64,000 nt of DNA from Mesocentrotus franciscanus. Lineage: Eukaryota; Echinodermata; Echinoidea; Camarodonta; Strongylocentrotidae. Location of the stretch: positions 33,585,425 to 33,649,424 of the forward strand of contig CP137667.1 of assembly GCA_037976565.1 (NCBI GenBank), read 5' to 3'. The notes beneath the pieces were generated by a model, which was not told where the DNA came from, did no database searches, and saw nothing but the letters and a program-made list of their open reading frames with translations. The position numbers and the translations under genes were made by a program. Shown in pieces: positions 53,721 through 64,000 of the stretch; positions within the stretch are counted from its first letter, which is position 1; each line of letters begins with the position of its first letter.

Positions 53721-54559
53721 AATTAACAGTTGCCAACATCGATTATGAATTATCAGTTTACCACTGGTTCTTCTACCCTGGTCGATAATGGTCGATAAGA
53801 GGGAATATCGAATGTGGGACCATTAGAAACCCATAGAAAAATCTCTAATGGATCAACAAGAATATAAACACCAAAAGTGGAATTGAATTTGTTATGATTC
53901 CAGATATTGGTGTTAATCTACACCAGTAGGAGTTGTCAAATATTAACACCAAAAGTGGAATTGAAATTATCTAAATCCAGAAAATGGTGTTAAGTTACAC
54001 CAGAGGAGTTGTCCGATATAGATACCAAGAAAGTGTTAAATTGGACACCCTTGGTGTTAATTTTAACACTCTGGTTTTTGCAGTGCACGAGTTACACCTC
54101 ATAGTAGTACATTGTACACCGGTAGTACACTCATTGATTTAATACTTACCTCGAATTCTATTGTTAACTTTAAGTCCGGTGTAGTGTCCATTGGTTTTAG
54201 TGACCACTGTTTAATATTTCTATAGTCATACAAGGCAAAAATCCAATGCTTCATTCGAAAATCTGTAAATTTAGATCTTTTCGAAACTTTAACGAAAGCG
54301 AACTTCAAGAGGACTTGAGAAATCACAATCGGGCTGACTTTAATGAAGAAAATGTTGAAGAAAAGGTTAACTTGATAAAATGTGGTCTAGTATCAAATCT
54401 GTGTTTATAATATTAAGTGATAAACATGCACCTTTATTTCTGTCAGAACAAAACGAAATTATTGATTACCTTCTTGATAATATGAATTCGGGTCAGATTA
54501 CTGGAACAATATAATGATTTTAAGAATATCGCAGATTTCATTAAATCTTGAATAGGCCA

Positions 54560-54880
54560 TTTTGTAATGTAGCCTACTTATTCCTACGCCTTTGTGAAGC
54601 GCCTTGATACGTATTATTGTATCTCAATAGTCAGAATTCCAAATGGATACATTATTTTTTGCTAAGTAGGACAAACATTATGGCTTGCCCTACCTCACAA
54701 CACGTAATATATGCAATTCGCGTTCTGACTATTGAAATACAATTCGTAACAGGTGAATGGAATAATTTGTATCGAGGCACTGAAGTATTAATTTGGTTAA
54801 ATTACGAAAATGCCCTATTGACAGGGACTAAGATCTTGAAGATGATAGTCTATTTACAAGCTTTATCTGCAGTGAAGTAG
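54560..54880. mobile_element. Diverged copy of the 15780 repeat family
   Basis: GAAATACAATTCGTAACAGG with TGAATGGAATAATTTGTA and CCCTATTGACAGGGACTAAG correspond to sequence at 15900-16010. No coding sequence. Confidence 0.5.
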
Positions 54881-55144
54881 AGTTACCTATCCTGAAATGG
54901 CAACATGTCACGTGTAGCCTTTGTATTCGTATGTACATGTACGTCAGCTTTCAGTCAGGTAACTTTGCTCCATGTATTAGTATTAATTAATAGACATTTT
55001 GATCATCGAATTTCAAGCCTATCATCATCTAACATCAAGCCTTTTCCATTTCTTTTTTCCATATGTAAAGGACAAAGATCTCATACGAGGCGTGATCCTT
55101 GTCTTCCTGACATGTATATCCTTTGGTACGTATGATTCTGGTCA

Positions 55145-55275
55145 ACGATGATTTATTATTATTATTATTATTATCATCATTACTATTGTTATTATTATTA
55201 TTATTATTATCATCATCATTACTATTTCATCATTTTTTAATTATTATTATTATCATCATTAGTATCATTACCGTT
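55145..55275. repeat. ATT/ATC trinucleotide repeat
   Basis: Mixed TTATTATTATT and ATCATCATT runs, interrupted around 55225-55240. Confidence 0.85.
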
Positions 55276-55289
55276 ATTGTCTTTATTTT

Positions 55290-55805
55290 ATTTATTTAAC
55301 CACGGTTAAAACACCTGCTTTCAGCCATAAGGCTGGTTTTCAGCAAGTCCGTTAAAAACATTCACACAATATAAATGAGACCAAAAAGAAATAGAAAATC
55401 ATAATCCATATTAAAATAACAATAATAAAAATGTGTAAATAACTCTGAATAACAATCACACTTAGTATTTTAAACATTAGAAATTATGAAGAAAAGATAA
55501 GAGAAAAAACAACAAAACTAAGTCAAATCACAAGTACCTTTTAATCAGAGGTAGATCGAGTGAAAGAGTGAGAGAGCGAAGGAGAGAGATGAAAAGATAG
55601 AAAGATAGAGAGAGAGAGATGAGAAGATAGAGAGAGAGAAAAAAAAGGGAAAGGCAATAACAATGAGAACGTAGGGGGGGGGGAAATACCATCGATCGCC
55701 TTTATAAATTTGAAAGCTGAGTTTCTTTTCTGATGAAATGGGGTAGGTGATTGAATAGCCGAGATGCGATATAAAGAGAGCTGCTTCTAAGGAAATTTGT
55801 GTTCG
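55290..55805 (-). mobile_element. LINE 3' end fragment (minus)
   Basis: The + strand has the UTR-like CAGCCATAAGGCTGGTTTTCAGC block, a GA microsatellite at 55556-55640, and the complement of a LINE C-terminal segment (RSSSLYRIAARLFNHLPHF, minus strand near 55770). Frameshifted. Confidence 0.6.
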
Positions 55806-57066
55806 GTTTGTTGTTGTTTTATTTCCGTGTAATAAAATCAGATAAAATTACATACAAAGTAATCATACATAGAAAAAGGAAAAAATACGGCTGGTAGCCC
55901 GTTTTCAGCTGCAACTATATTATTGCTGCTGGTCTTCCATGGGGCCAGTTTATACAATGTACACAATATACATAATATTAGAAATAAACAGAATGAATAA
56001 TTACAAAGTATCAGTCGAAAACATAATATAAATAATTAAAGAGAAATGGAGAGAAAAACATATATACCTACATAAAGAGGTACAACCATAGGGTAATTAT
56101 AGTCTGTTTAAGTTAGTCTTAAAGGTGACAAAAGTGGGTAGTTGACGCAAATCAGGGGATAATTTATTATATTGAAAAGAAGCTCTGTACACGAAAGTTC
56201 TTTAACAATAATTAGTTCTTGGCTTAGGTAAAGAGAAGTTATGTTCATTACGGAGGGAGTATGGCGAGGGTTTAAACTCAAACATGTCTTTCAAATATTC
56301 AGGGGTCATGTTATTTAATGTTTTGTAAGTTAAGAGTAATAAATGGATTTTTTGCCAACCAAGACAGCTATGAATTTGACTGGTAGAAGTATGCGAATAA
56401 GGGTTAACTTTTAATATTATTCTACCGGCGCTATTTTGAATTTTTTAGAGCTGTATTGAACAGTTACTGCTGGCAGATTGCCACACTACATCCCCGTAAT
56501 CAAAGTGAGGTAATATGATGGAATTATAGATTTATTTCAATTCAGACATATTCACAAATTGTCTTAGTCTACACAAATAACTAACCATTTTACTTAGCTT
56601 GTTGCACGTCTGTTTAATGTGAACATCCCATTTTAATTTTTCATCCACATGTACACCGAGATATTTAAAGCTTTTTACTTGGGACAACCGTTGTTATTTG
56701 ATTTTGATATTCAAAAGCGGTTGTTTTTTAAGCATGTTATGTGTTCCTAGTAACATGCATACATTTTTGTCGTAATTAATCTTTAAGTTATTGTTATTCA
56801 TCCACGCATGAAGGCTAATAATTTCTTTATTTAAAACATTTTCCACCACTTTTGGATTTTTATGTGAATAATAAATGACCGTGTCATCTGCTTAAAGATG
56901 GACCTTGCATGTGTTGAAAGAAGAATTTATGTCATTTATAAAAAAAAAAAAATGAACAACAGAGGCCCCAGTAAGTACCTTGCGGCACACCTTTCGTAGT
57001 TGATCTTTCATCAGAAAGTACATTATTGACCGAAGTTCTTATTCTTCTGTTTGATAAATAGTGTTT
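55806..57066 (-). mobile_element. LINE reverse-transcriptase fragment (minus)
   Basis: The minus strand reads NRRIRTSVNNVLSD, KGVPQGT, FINDINSSF, then a stop directly before ADDTVIYYS (the catalytic YADD with its Tyr codon mutated). It continues with NLKINYDKNVCMLLG, SFKYLGVHVDEKLKWDVH and the C-terminal IQNSAGRIIL. A 3'UTR with GGCTGGTAGCCCGTTTTCAG follows to 55806. It is cut at 57066 by a CAGTGGCGGATCC element. Confidence 0.85.
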
Positions 57067-57071
57067 GAACC

Positions 57072-57330
57072 CAGTGGCGGATCCAGGGAGGGGCCGGGGC
57101 CAGGCCCCTCCCTAGAAAAAAACATGTATAAACACCCTTTTCGGAAAAAAGAAGATGAGCCTCCTCCTGGCGCTCAAGGGGTGGTGGTGAATTTTTTTTC
57201 AATTTTGAAGGCAAAAAAAAATTGTGCTCAACACCCCCCCCCCACTGAGCGAAAAATCAAATTTTCAATTTTCGGAGGCAAAAAAAAAAAAAAATTGCTC
57301 ATTTCAAGGGATAGCTTCAGGGGGAATCAT
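57072..57330. mobile_element. Fragment with CAGTGGCGGATCCAGGG end
   Basis: The left end CAGTGGCGGATCCAGGGAGG is the same terminal type as 13021 and 43902 and is followed by A-rich and CCCC-rich sequence. The opposite end is not found. Confidence 0.45.
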
Positions 57331-59977
57331 TACCCCACCGAGTGTAGATATCTGACGTGTAATTGTCTAGGGGGAAAGTGTCCGAGGGTAGTTGAACCAA
57401 TAGGCCAAATAGAAAATCAATGCATTAGTTTTACATCGTTCCAAATTAATGAGTACTGCAAGAATTGAAGCCAATTCCTGGTAATTCAAAAATGTTCTCA
57501 ACTTACGGTACAATACCATGGTCCTTAATACAGTCATGCCTTTGAGTAGATCGGTAGAAGATGAATACATGGGTTTCATAACCTGGATTTTGGCTTTAAG
57601 AAGAGAGAAGAGAGCTAACGACAGTTTAAATAGAACTTAACACAAACCTTTGGCAAGAAACTTATGCAGGTGGTGCCTTGTCGGTACATTGTAATACATG
57701 CTCACAAGCTGAACCAAATTAATCAATATACCTTTACAGTTTACAGAGAAGGGCTATGATGACAACTAGACAGTTGTTGTGACGAAAAAATATCATAACT
57801 GAAACTTAACTTCAGAATCTAATTTATCATGAATCTTCATTATTTGGTGGGAGAAATGCCATGCCAGTCCAGTACATCTTTGTAAAAGGATTTAAAGTGT
57901 TAACAACTAATATTTATTTATTCGAACGGCTTATACCATGTTTACAAGGTTTTTTAATATGTGTGTATTAGTAGTAATAATAATACACAGCAGTGACTAA
58001 GAGGACATTAGTAAGAATTACCCACACAAGGTACATTTGGAACAGTCTAACACGCCCGACGCGGTAGCCGAGGGTGTTTGGACTGTTTTGAAGGTACCGA
58101 GTGTGGGTAATTTTACTAATGCCCGAACAAAATGATGTGTATTATTTGTTTTATAAGATGATGTTTTATTTGTTTTATAAAATGATGTTTTATAACATGA
58201 TTTTACTAATGACCGGTCATTAGAATTGGATAATGACCGGTCATTATCCAAATTATGCGTTAGGCAAAATAAATGCCTGGTCACGTGTACGCTTTCAACC
58301 AATCATTTGCTTAGGATTCACGTCATCATCTTATAACATGCTTTAACCCATTGCCTACGGCAACTGAGTAGTTGCTGTCTTTAGTCTATATGGGAATAGG
58401 AGAAATCATTGTGGCTGCAGTGAGGTCGATAACAAAGGAAAAGTGTGAACAAAGGTTTCTACAGGAATTTGTAGCTTTAATGATTGGAGTAAATCTTGCT
58501 TCATTATACTCCATACCATTCATTCCGTGAAAACTGTGGAATAACGACACAATGTCAGATAAAGGATCATAAATACAAGTAAATCAAAGCATCATGAAAT
58601 TCATAGCAATAATACAGTATCTTGAAGAAACTCATAAAATGAACATTGTGTTATGATCTTTATAACCTATTAAAACAACCTCAGTTACTATTGTAGTCCA
58701 TCTGCAATATGGCTTTACATAAATTACAAACTCACACTACAAGTGTCTCAACTAGACTTAACTATAGCTTGAATAAGCAATGAACTAGACAATAATACAT
58801 TCTAAACCTCTACGTAGTGCTTCAACACTCTCATAATTAATCTTCAAAGCATTAAGCAGTATCTTCACTGTTATTCATGTTCTTATTACAAGGTCAAATG
58901 TACATACATCATAGGCTTGTATTTCTTACATAATGATGATGTACATTACGCACTATTAAACATCATCATATCTCAGTATGAAGTTCAAAACACACACACT
59001 AATTTCCACTTTATGTTTTGACAATTCATAAAAATACATTCAATATACAACAAAACTAACCTCTTTGCCTGCCTTATATGACAATGTTATGACTCAAATC
59101 CCCATGAGGCGCTGGCAAAAAGGGGATCATTGAACCTCACAACACAGTCAAGTTCACAGCAATAGATGGTGCTATACTAGACACATTGCCTGAGGAAGTG
59201 CTATTACATGATATGCACGTAGTCATGTCATGCATCAATGGTACAATAAACAAATTAATTAAGTGATAACTTAATTCCAAGTGCAATGTCACAACAATCA
59301 TTACTCAACAGGTTAAATGACCAATTGCCGTAACAAGTTACCCCAAAAAAACGTTTTCATGGAAGATTAGAGCAATCACAGTTATCGTGTCCAGAACGTC
59401 GGAAATTTAGGTCTTTCAGCTTATCCCAAGAATATGACTTCAAAGGGACGGATCTTGGATATGTTTTTCTATCATCATTTCAAGCAGAGGAAAAGGCAGC
59501 AGGTCTGTATGCTGTATTCATTGAAGTATAAACTTGGGGCACAGGCGCTCGTGCCCCAAGTTTCCCAATCGAGTGGTGAGATATAGTAAAACGAGAGAAA
59601 GAGAAAAAAAAGCTAGAAAAAAGAGAAAAGCCAACTAAACAGGAAGGTGAAAAAGTCGAGAATAGAAGACGCTAAGAAAACCTTCCGCACCCCATTCTAA
59701 CATATAAATGGTGTTAACTCGAATTTCATTTTCCGAGTAAAACATGTGCCCCCACCTCCATAGTTCAAGAGCTTCCTCAATGGATGGACCCACGCTACTC
59801 CATTGGCTGTAGTTACTGGCTTCTAATCGGTTAATAAATAACGCGACAGATTAATACTCTCTACTCAATTTTCGATTCTCTCCTTGTTTATAATTATATC
59901 TCGTTCAAAGCCTCTCTCGTTTCTTCGAATGAGAACAAGAAGACGGGCACTTGTTGTTCGGACGGATTAGGGCTGAA
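57330..59977. other. Unassigned AT-rich DNA with two hairpins
   Basis: I see no exon. A foldback of about 50-bp arms lies at 58004-58122 and a perfect 13-bp stem at 59530-59563 (AAACTTGGGGCAC ... GTGCCCCAAGTTT). GACCGGTCATT palindromes occur near 58213 and 58239. Confidence 0.45.
58004..58122. repeat. Foldback, ~50-bp arms
   Basis: CATTAGTAAGAATTACCCAC ... GGTAC on the left pairs with GTACCGAGTGTGGGTAATTT ... CATTAGT-complement on the right, with AACAGTC/GACTGTT inside and a GCGGTAGCC centre. Confidence 0.7.
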
Positions 59978-60300
59978 TTACACCTTACCAATGTTCAACG
60001 AATGTGCGAAGGAACTGCATTCTAATGGTAGCATGGTACAGACCATTCCAAAGCTCATCCCATACCTTTCTGAAAGCTGCTTGTCCAAGAAGGAAGAGTA
60101 AACTAGGGATCCCACCAGAACACAGAGTGTGCAGATTTCCCGGTAAGTCGTTCTTTGACTGCTATAAAAATGATAAAACATATTATCCGTTCTACTGTTT
60201 TTTTTTTTTGTTAATTCTTTTGAAAATGTTATAATGTAAATCCTAGCCAAAAGTGTCATAAGATTCGAGATATATGTCAAAGACCATTTTAAGACATTGG
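59978..60300. other. Ambiguous exon-like stretch
   Basis: On the minus strand a frame with a hydrophobic segment (CTLCVLVGSLVYSSFLDKQL) ends at a GTAAGG donor-like site at 59992. On the plus strand a CCCG|GTAAGT donor lies at 60143. Neither strand gives a recognisable domain or a matching partner exon. Confidence 0.2.
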
Positions 60301-60469
60301 CAACTACGGTTGACAGTCTATCCATAGCAGTCGGGTCTTACAGCCTGAGGAGCACCCGAAAAACCCCCAGGGACATACTATAATAGCTGTAGGGTCCATT
60401 GGCCGTAGACCTGACTGAATAAGTTCATCTTATATTATTTTGTTAAAATAGTCTTACAATAATGTAATA

Positions 60470-60949
60470 AAGTAATGGTCTACTATATGGTGCCACTGCA
60501 ACCTAAGTTGAGAAAGTACAGTGAATTCACAACGCTGCTAGCAGATTTACCTAATGTTCACCCAAGTTCTGTCACATGGAACCTATTCTTCGTCATACAT
60601 ACACTAGGTCCCGGATTCACTGCAAAATACTTCATCTCACCTCCAAATGCATCCATGGTCCCGCTCCTCCTTACCTATCAGAAATTATAATTATCTGGCA
60701 ACCATCCCAGTACTCCATCCGCTCCTCTCAAAGTTCCCAGGTCTAAGATGTTTTCCACACTTGTTGACAGAGCATTCGCAACTGCTGGTCCCAAACTCTG
60801 AAATAACCTACCCAGATTTCTTCGCAACCAGCAATCTCTTAATAAATTCAAGATATGTCTAAAAACTCACCTCTTCTGTTAACATTGTTGTAAAGCGTAT
60901 TTGATCATTATATATAGGAGATGCACTGTATAAAAACATAGTTATTATT

Positions 60950-60950
<1 letters not shown>
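60470..60950 (+). mobile_element. LINE 3' end (degenerate)
   Basis: In shifting + strand frames it reads IHNAASRFT and then VPRSKMFSTLVDRAFATAGP, a stop, NNLPRFLRNQQSLNKFK and ICLKTHLF. This is the conserved C-terminus of CR1/Jockey-type LINEs. The end runs into the GTA microsatellite. Confidence 0.8.
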
Positions 60951-61400
<450 letters not shown>

Positions 61401-61669
61401 ATTATTATCATTACAACTGCTATTGTTATTATAATTAGTATTTGTCATTGTATGTAGATTTATGTTTGGCCTGTAACTACATGACTTCCTCTTTCTCATC
61501 ATGTGCCTCTTCCAGTGATCAGGAGCAGTAGCCTAACTGAAAGAATACAGTGATACATTATAGGCTTCAAGGGTATAGAGGGAGTGTCAGAATGAACTGT
61601 ATTCCTAAACCATCGATTTCCTATGGTTGAGCTATAGTTACAGTGTCTTGTCTCCTCTTTTTACTACAG

Positions 61670-61771
61670 ATTGTGGCGAAAATACCTGTCAAAACGGCTG
61701 GTGTGAGGAGACTATGAACAATTTCAAATGCCACTGCTCTGCCGGATATCAAGGGAAACATTGCAATGAAC
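61670..61771 (+). CDS. EGF-like domain exon of a multi-exon extracellular protein
   Basis: A pyrimidine-tract acceptor (CTCCTCTTTTTACTACAG) and a GTGAGA donor bound a 102-nt exon of phase 1-1, the classic shuffled EGF exon. It encodes 34 residues with six Cys spaced C-x4-C-x4-C-x8-C-x-C-x8-C, as in EGF domains (CQNGWCEETM ... CHCSAGYQGKHC). The DxDE calcium-binding start is not present, so a non-calcium EGF is likely. The remainder of the gene lies mainly beyond the window. The product should be secreted or a membrane ectodomain. Which protein is unknown. Confidence 0.85.
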
Positions 61772-62018
61772 GTGAGAATTAAAACAACCACAATAATTAT
61801 CTAACAAGTCGGTAAGACGAATTATAAACCATCTATACAACTTATTTTTGCTAGCAACCTGAATTCGAGCAAAAATGATCAACTTTGTCAAAGGAAAGGC
61901 AGCATGAGTGTGCTTCATAATCAACCGATTGTCAGACTCCCCCTTCCTTTCTGTCTCTCTGCCCCCTTTCCCCCTCTTCTCCCCTTTGCCCTCCATACAT
62001 TCGGTCTGTCTGTCTGTC

Positions 62019-63093
62019 CAGGGGCGGCCGAGCGACTTCCAAAGTGGGGGGCACCAACAAAAAGGGCACTTTCTGGAAAGAAAGGGCACCTACAAAGAGA
62101 AATCTCAAAGCGAAAATATATAATTTTGTTTAGACATTGGTATATACCCCTACATTGATTTCTATATTTTTCTCTTTCTACATCATACAAGATATTGCTT
62201 AAGCATCATACCTGCAGTTGGGTGTGATGCTCTGTATGTTAAATTTGAGAGCGCGCGAAGCCTCAAGCAAGGGTAAATTTTAAGATTTGTGAGGTCTCAG
62301 TGCGAAAAATAACATCTTATAAAGAGGAAAAAACCCAATCCTGATGGGGTTATAAGCACATTCTCATAACGGAGGCTGAAAAGACTTTTGATAAGTAACA
62401 GAATTATATCATCTATAAATGCGAGCGAGCGTAGCGAGCGAATTTTGGGAAATTGCTCTAAGTCGCTTTAAATTAGGGGCAAGTTTAATGATGAGAGGAA
62501 AAGGGGACCCTTATCGAAAGGGATAAGACACTTATTAGAAAAGAAAAGGAGCACATGTCAAAGTACAAAGGGTAGTTATCAGAGGTGAAAATGGGGCACT
62601 CCTTACACCTGGAAAGAGGCACTCACCAGGGATTTTTTTGAAAGGCACTTATGAGAATGGGAAATGGACATTTGTCGATGGAAAAGGGGCACCCATCAGA
62701 TTTTGATAGGGCCATTAATAAGAGGTAAAGAGGGGCATTTAGGAAGGGGATAGGTCCCTTATTAGAAAGGGAAAGGGGCACTTACTGGAGATTTAAAAGG
62801 GCACTTATGAGAATAGAAAATGGACACTTATTGCAAAGTAAAATGGGAACTTGTGGAAGGACAAGGGGCACGTGTCAAAATAAAAAAGGGCACTCATCAG
62901 AGGTGAAAAGGAGAAGAGGCACTTTTACAAAGTGAAAGGGGCACTTGTCAAAGTAAAAGGGGCACTTTTCCTATGTAAAAAGGGGCACTTCTTACAAAGT
63001 TAAAGGGGCACTTTTATTATTTTAAAAGGGACACTTTTGGGGTACTTGAAAAAGTGGGGACTTTGCTCCCCTACCCCGGGAGGGCCGCCTCTG
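62019..63093 (+). mobile_element. hAT-like element with GGGGCAC arrays and 8-bp TSD
   Basis: Ends CAGGGGCGGCC and GGCCGCCTCTG are inverted, and TGTCTGTC flanks both sides (62011-62018 and 63094-63101), an 8-bp duplication as for hAT transposases. The TSD lies in TGTC-repetitive DNA, so chance matching is possible. The 1,075-bp inside consists of AAAAGGGGCACTT units at ~20-27-bp intervals plus a ~250-bp unique block. There is no transposase. It lies in the intron after the EGF exon. Confidence 0.8.
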
Positions 63094-63099
63094 TGTCTG

Positions 63100-63470
63100 T
63101 CTCTTTGCCTTTCTCTTTCTCTCTCGATGTTGCTTTTGTTATCTCTCTTTCCCCATTTCCCTTCTCTCTCTCTCTCTCTCTCTCTCAAATTCTCTCCCTC
63201 TCGCCTTCTCTCTTTCTATTTCTCTCTCTCTTTCTTTCTCTTTCTTTCTTTCTATTTCTTTCTTTCTCTATCTCTGTCTGTCTGTCTCTCTCATTCATTC
63301 TCTGTCACCATGCTCACCATATACGTATATATTTTTTTCGTTCTCCCTCACTTTTCTCTCTCTCTCTCTCTCTGCCTTCATCTTTCTCTCTCGATTTCTA
63401 TTTTATCTGTCTTTCCCCACTTCCCTTATCTCTCTAGATTCTATTCTTTCCGTTTCTCAATGCCTCTCTC
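63100..63470 (+). repeat. CT-rich simple sequence
   Basis: TCTCTCTCTC with TTTCTTTC blocks. Compositionally similar to, but without the anchor of, the 22.9-27.7 kb array. Confidence 0.8.
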
Positions 63471-63631
63471 TTTCGTTTTCACTAGAATATGCTACAACGT
63501 GAAGCAACATCTTTTTCTCTGCAGCCGCTGAGGTGTCAAAATCTAGGCATTAAATATCATGTGATGATTTGTCCAGTAAGATTGGTTAAATTTGGGTAAA
63601 TATGAATTTAAATTTATTTTGCCTCCAGATT

Positions 63632-63780
63632 GTATTATCTGGGCCCTGTCTTATAAATAGTTTATTTGCGATTGATATCAATTGCAGCTATGTACATAAG
63701 ATATAGGGGAGTGCAAACTTGCGATTGATTAGAGGACTTGCGATTGATTTGGATCGCAACTCTTTATAAGACGGGGCCCA
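63632..63780. mobile_element. Small MITE with TGGGCCCTGTCTTATAAA ends
   Basis: TGGGCCCTGTCTTATAAATA on the left pairs with TTTATAAGACGGGGCCCA on the right. GCGATTGAT motifs repeat inside. Confidence 0.75.
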
Positions 63781-63941
63781 GGGCCCCGTTGCATAAAAGT
63801 TACCATTGATGGTAACTTTGCCATCAATTGCAACTACCATGGTAACAGGGCTTAACAGCCAATCAAAATCAATGTTTCCATGGAAGTTACCATTGATGGC
63901 AAAGTCACCATCAATGGTAAGTTTTGTGCAACAGGGCCCAG
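63781..63941. mobile_element. Small MITE with GGGCCCCGTTGCATAAAA ends
   Basis: GGGCCCCGTTGCATAAAAGT on the left pairs with the right end GTTTTGTGCAACAGGGCCC, and ACCATTGATGG palindromes fill the inside. It directly abuts the previous element and has the same GGGCCC terminal core. Confidence 0.75.
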
Positions 63942-63967
63942 GTGTATTTATCATATTTCTTCTTCAG

Positions 63968-64000
63968 AATCAGCTACAACACAAGACACCACAACGATGT
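63968..64000 (+). CDS. Start of a Thr-rich exon, cut by the window end
   Basis: After the acceptor TTTCTTCTTCAG the exon would continue the phase-1 frame of the EGF exon. The C left by that exon plus AA gives Gln, followed by SATTQDTTTM. A Ser/Thr-rich, mucin-like segment after an EGF domain is common in ectodomains. Joining these two exons is an inference. Confidence 0.5.

Larger units (their letters stand above)
51883..54085. mobile_element. CACTA-type (EnSpm-like) non-autonomous element
   Basis: Ends are CACTGTAAAAACCAGGGTGT and ACACTCTGGTTTTTGCAGTG, about 27 bp with three mismatches. CA flanks both sides (51881-51882 and 54086-54087), a 2-bp duplication as made by CACTA transposases. Subterminal regions are packed with GGTGTTA and TAACACC motifs. 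No transposase is present. Excising the element and one CA rejoins the LINE frame. The inside contains a 244-bp tandem duplication and a truncated LINE. Confidence 0.85.
49830..54560 (+). mobile_element. Non-LTR retrotransposon (ORF1 and ORF2 endonuclease), interrupted
   Basis: On the + strand: an ORF1-like coiled-coil segment (EKLEGRLLELESSVADK near 50050), an ORF1p RRM/C-terminal segment at 50399-50665 (RPIIVKFVSYQARKSV ... KAWTSDGHV), a PHD-like finger at 50714-50850 (PCNKCNKAV ... CTSCTKWAHKVC), and an AP-type endonuclease start near 51030 (LAHLNIRSLRNKVKD, SKTWLNED, TGGGVGCYI). The endonuclease is split by a MITE at 51241-51611 and by a CACTG element at 51883-54085, and picks up again at 54088 (ending NEPT|RVTP across the gap) and near 54250 (FRNFNESELQEDL). 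Several stops show it is dead. The 3' end is not defined. Confidence 0.85.

Noticed and set aside
60003..60150. Coding exon on the + strand ending at CCCG|GTAAGT
   Set aside because: The 36-codon frame from ATG 59993 stops before the donor, and the other frames show no domain.

Overview
The window is animal nuclear DNA from a gene-sparse, repeat-rich marine invertebrate genome. It has spliced genes with GT-AG introns, a metazoan mitochondrial ribosomal protein gene, C2H2 zinc-finger genes and an EGF-domain exon. Many small inverted-repeat transposons have ends like AAAGGGGAAGTCCACC, which I associate with echinoderm, especially sea-urchin-like, genomes. The echinoderm assignment is an inference; no species is claimed. 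Layout: (1) 1-15 kb: a pair of about 500-bp inverted arms (1-504 and 14127-14626) brackets minisatellites, foldback transposons, a tRNA-derived SINE, a five-copy satellite carrying nuclear-receptor-like AGGTCA repeats, and zinc-finger gene 1 (+, 7872-10437). That gene has an acidic two-exon structure with SUMO-type motifs, a frameshift near 10245, and a 66-bp tandem array grown from its last finger. (2) 15-20 kb: a CpG-richer stretch, a cluster of nested small transposons, and intact zinc-finger gene 2 (+, 17912-20212, 766 aa, 18 fingers). (3) 20-27.7 kb: unassigned AT-rich DNA, then a 4.8-kb higher-order array that is almost purely pyrimidine on the + strand. (4) 28.8-39.8 kb, possibly to 43.3 kb: a complete minus-strand gene for mitochondrial ribosomal protein mL37 (MRPL37). 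All eight coding exons and every splice phase can be resolved, giving 440 aa and the family C-terminus. Its introns hold decayed tandem copies of exon 6 and of the 5' half of exon 2, plus SINEs, a 2-kb foldback minisatellite element and several MITEs. (5) 39-59 kb: a transposon graveyard with nested structures. These include a TTAA-flanked element inside another MITE and a non-LTR retrotransposon split by a MITE and by a CACTG...CAGTG element that itself holds a second LINE fragment. (6) 59.9-64 kb: a LINE 3' end, a long GTA microsatellite, a plus-strand EGF-like exon (61670-61771), an 8-bp-TSD hAT-like element full of GGGGCAC repeats, two adjacent small MITEs, and the start of a Thr-rich exon at the window edge. 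The genes do not form an operon or pathway. The two zinc-finger genes are probably related DNA-binding proteins, MRPL37 is housekeeping, and the EGF gene runs out of the window. I found no new multi-gene system. The most unusual signal is the repeated local duplication and decay of MRPL37 exons, with every decayed copy 5' of the working exon. Those paralogous copies also act as empty-site controls that date two transposon insertions.
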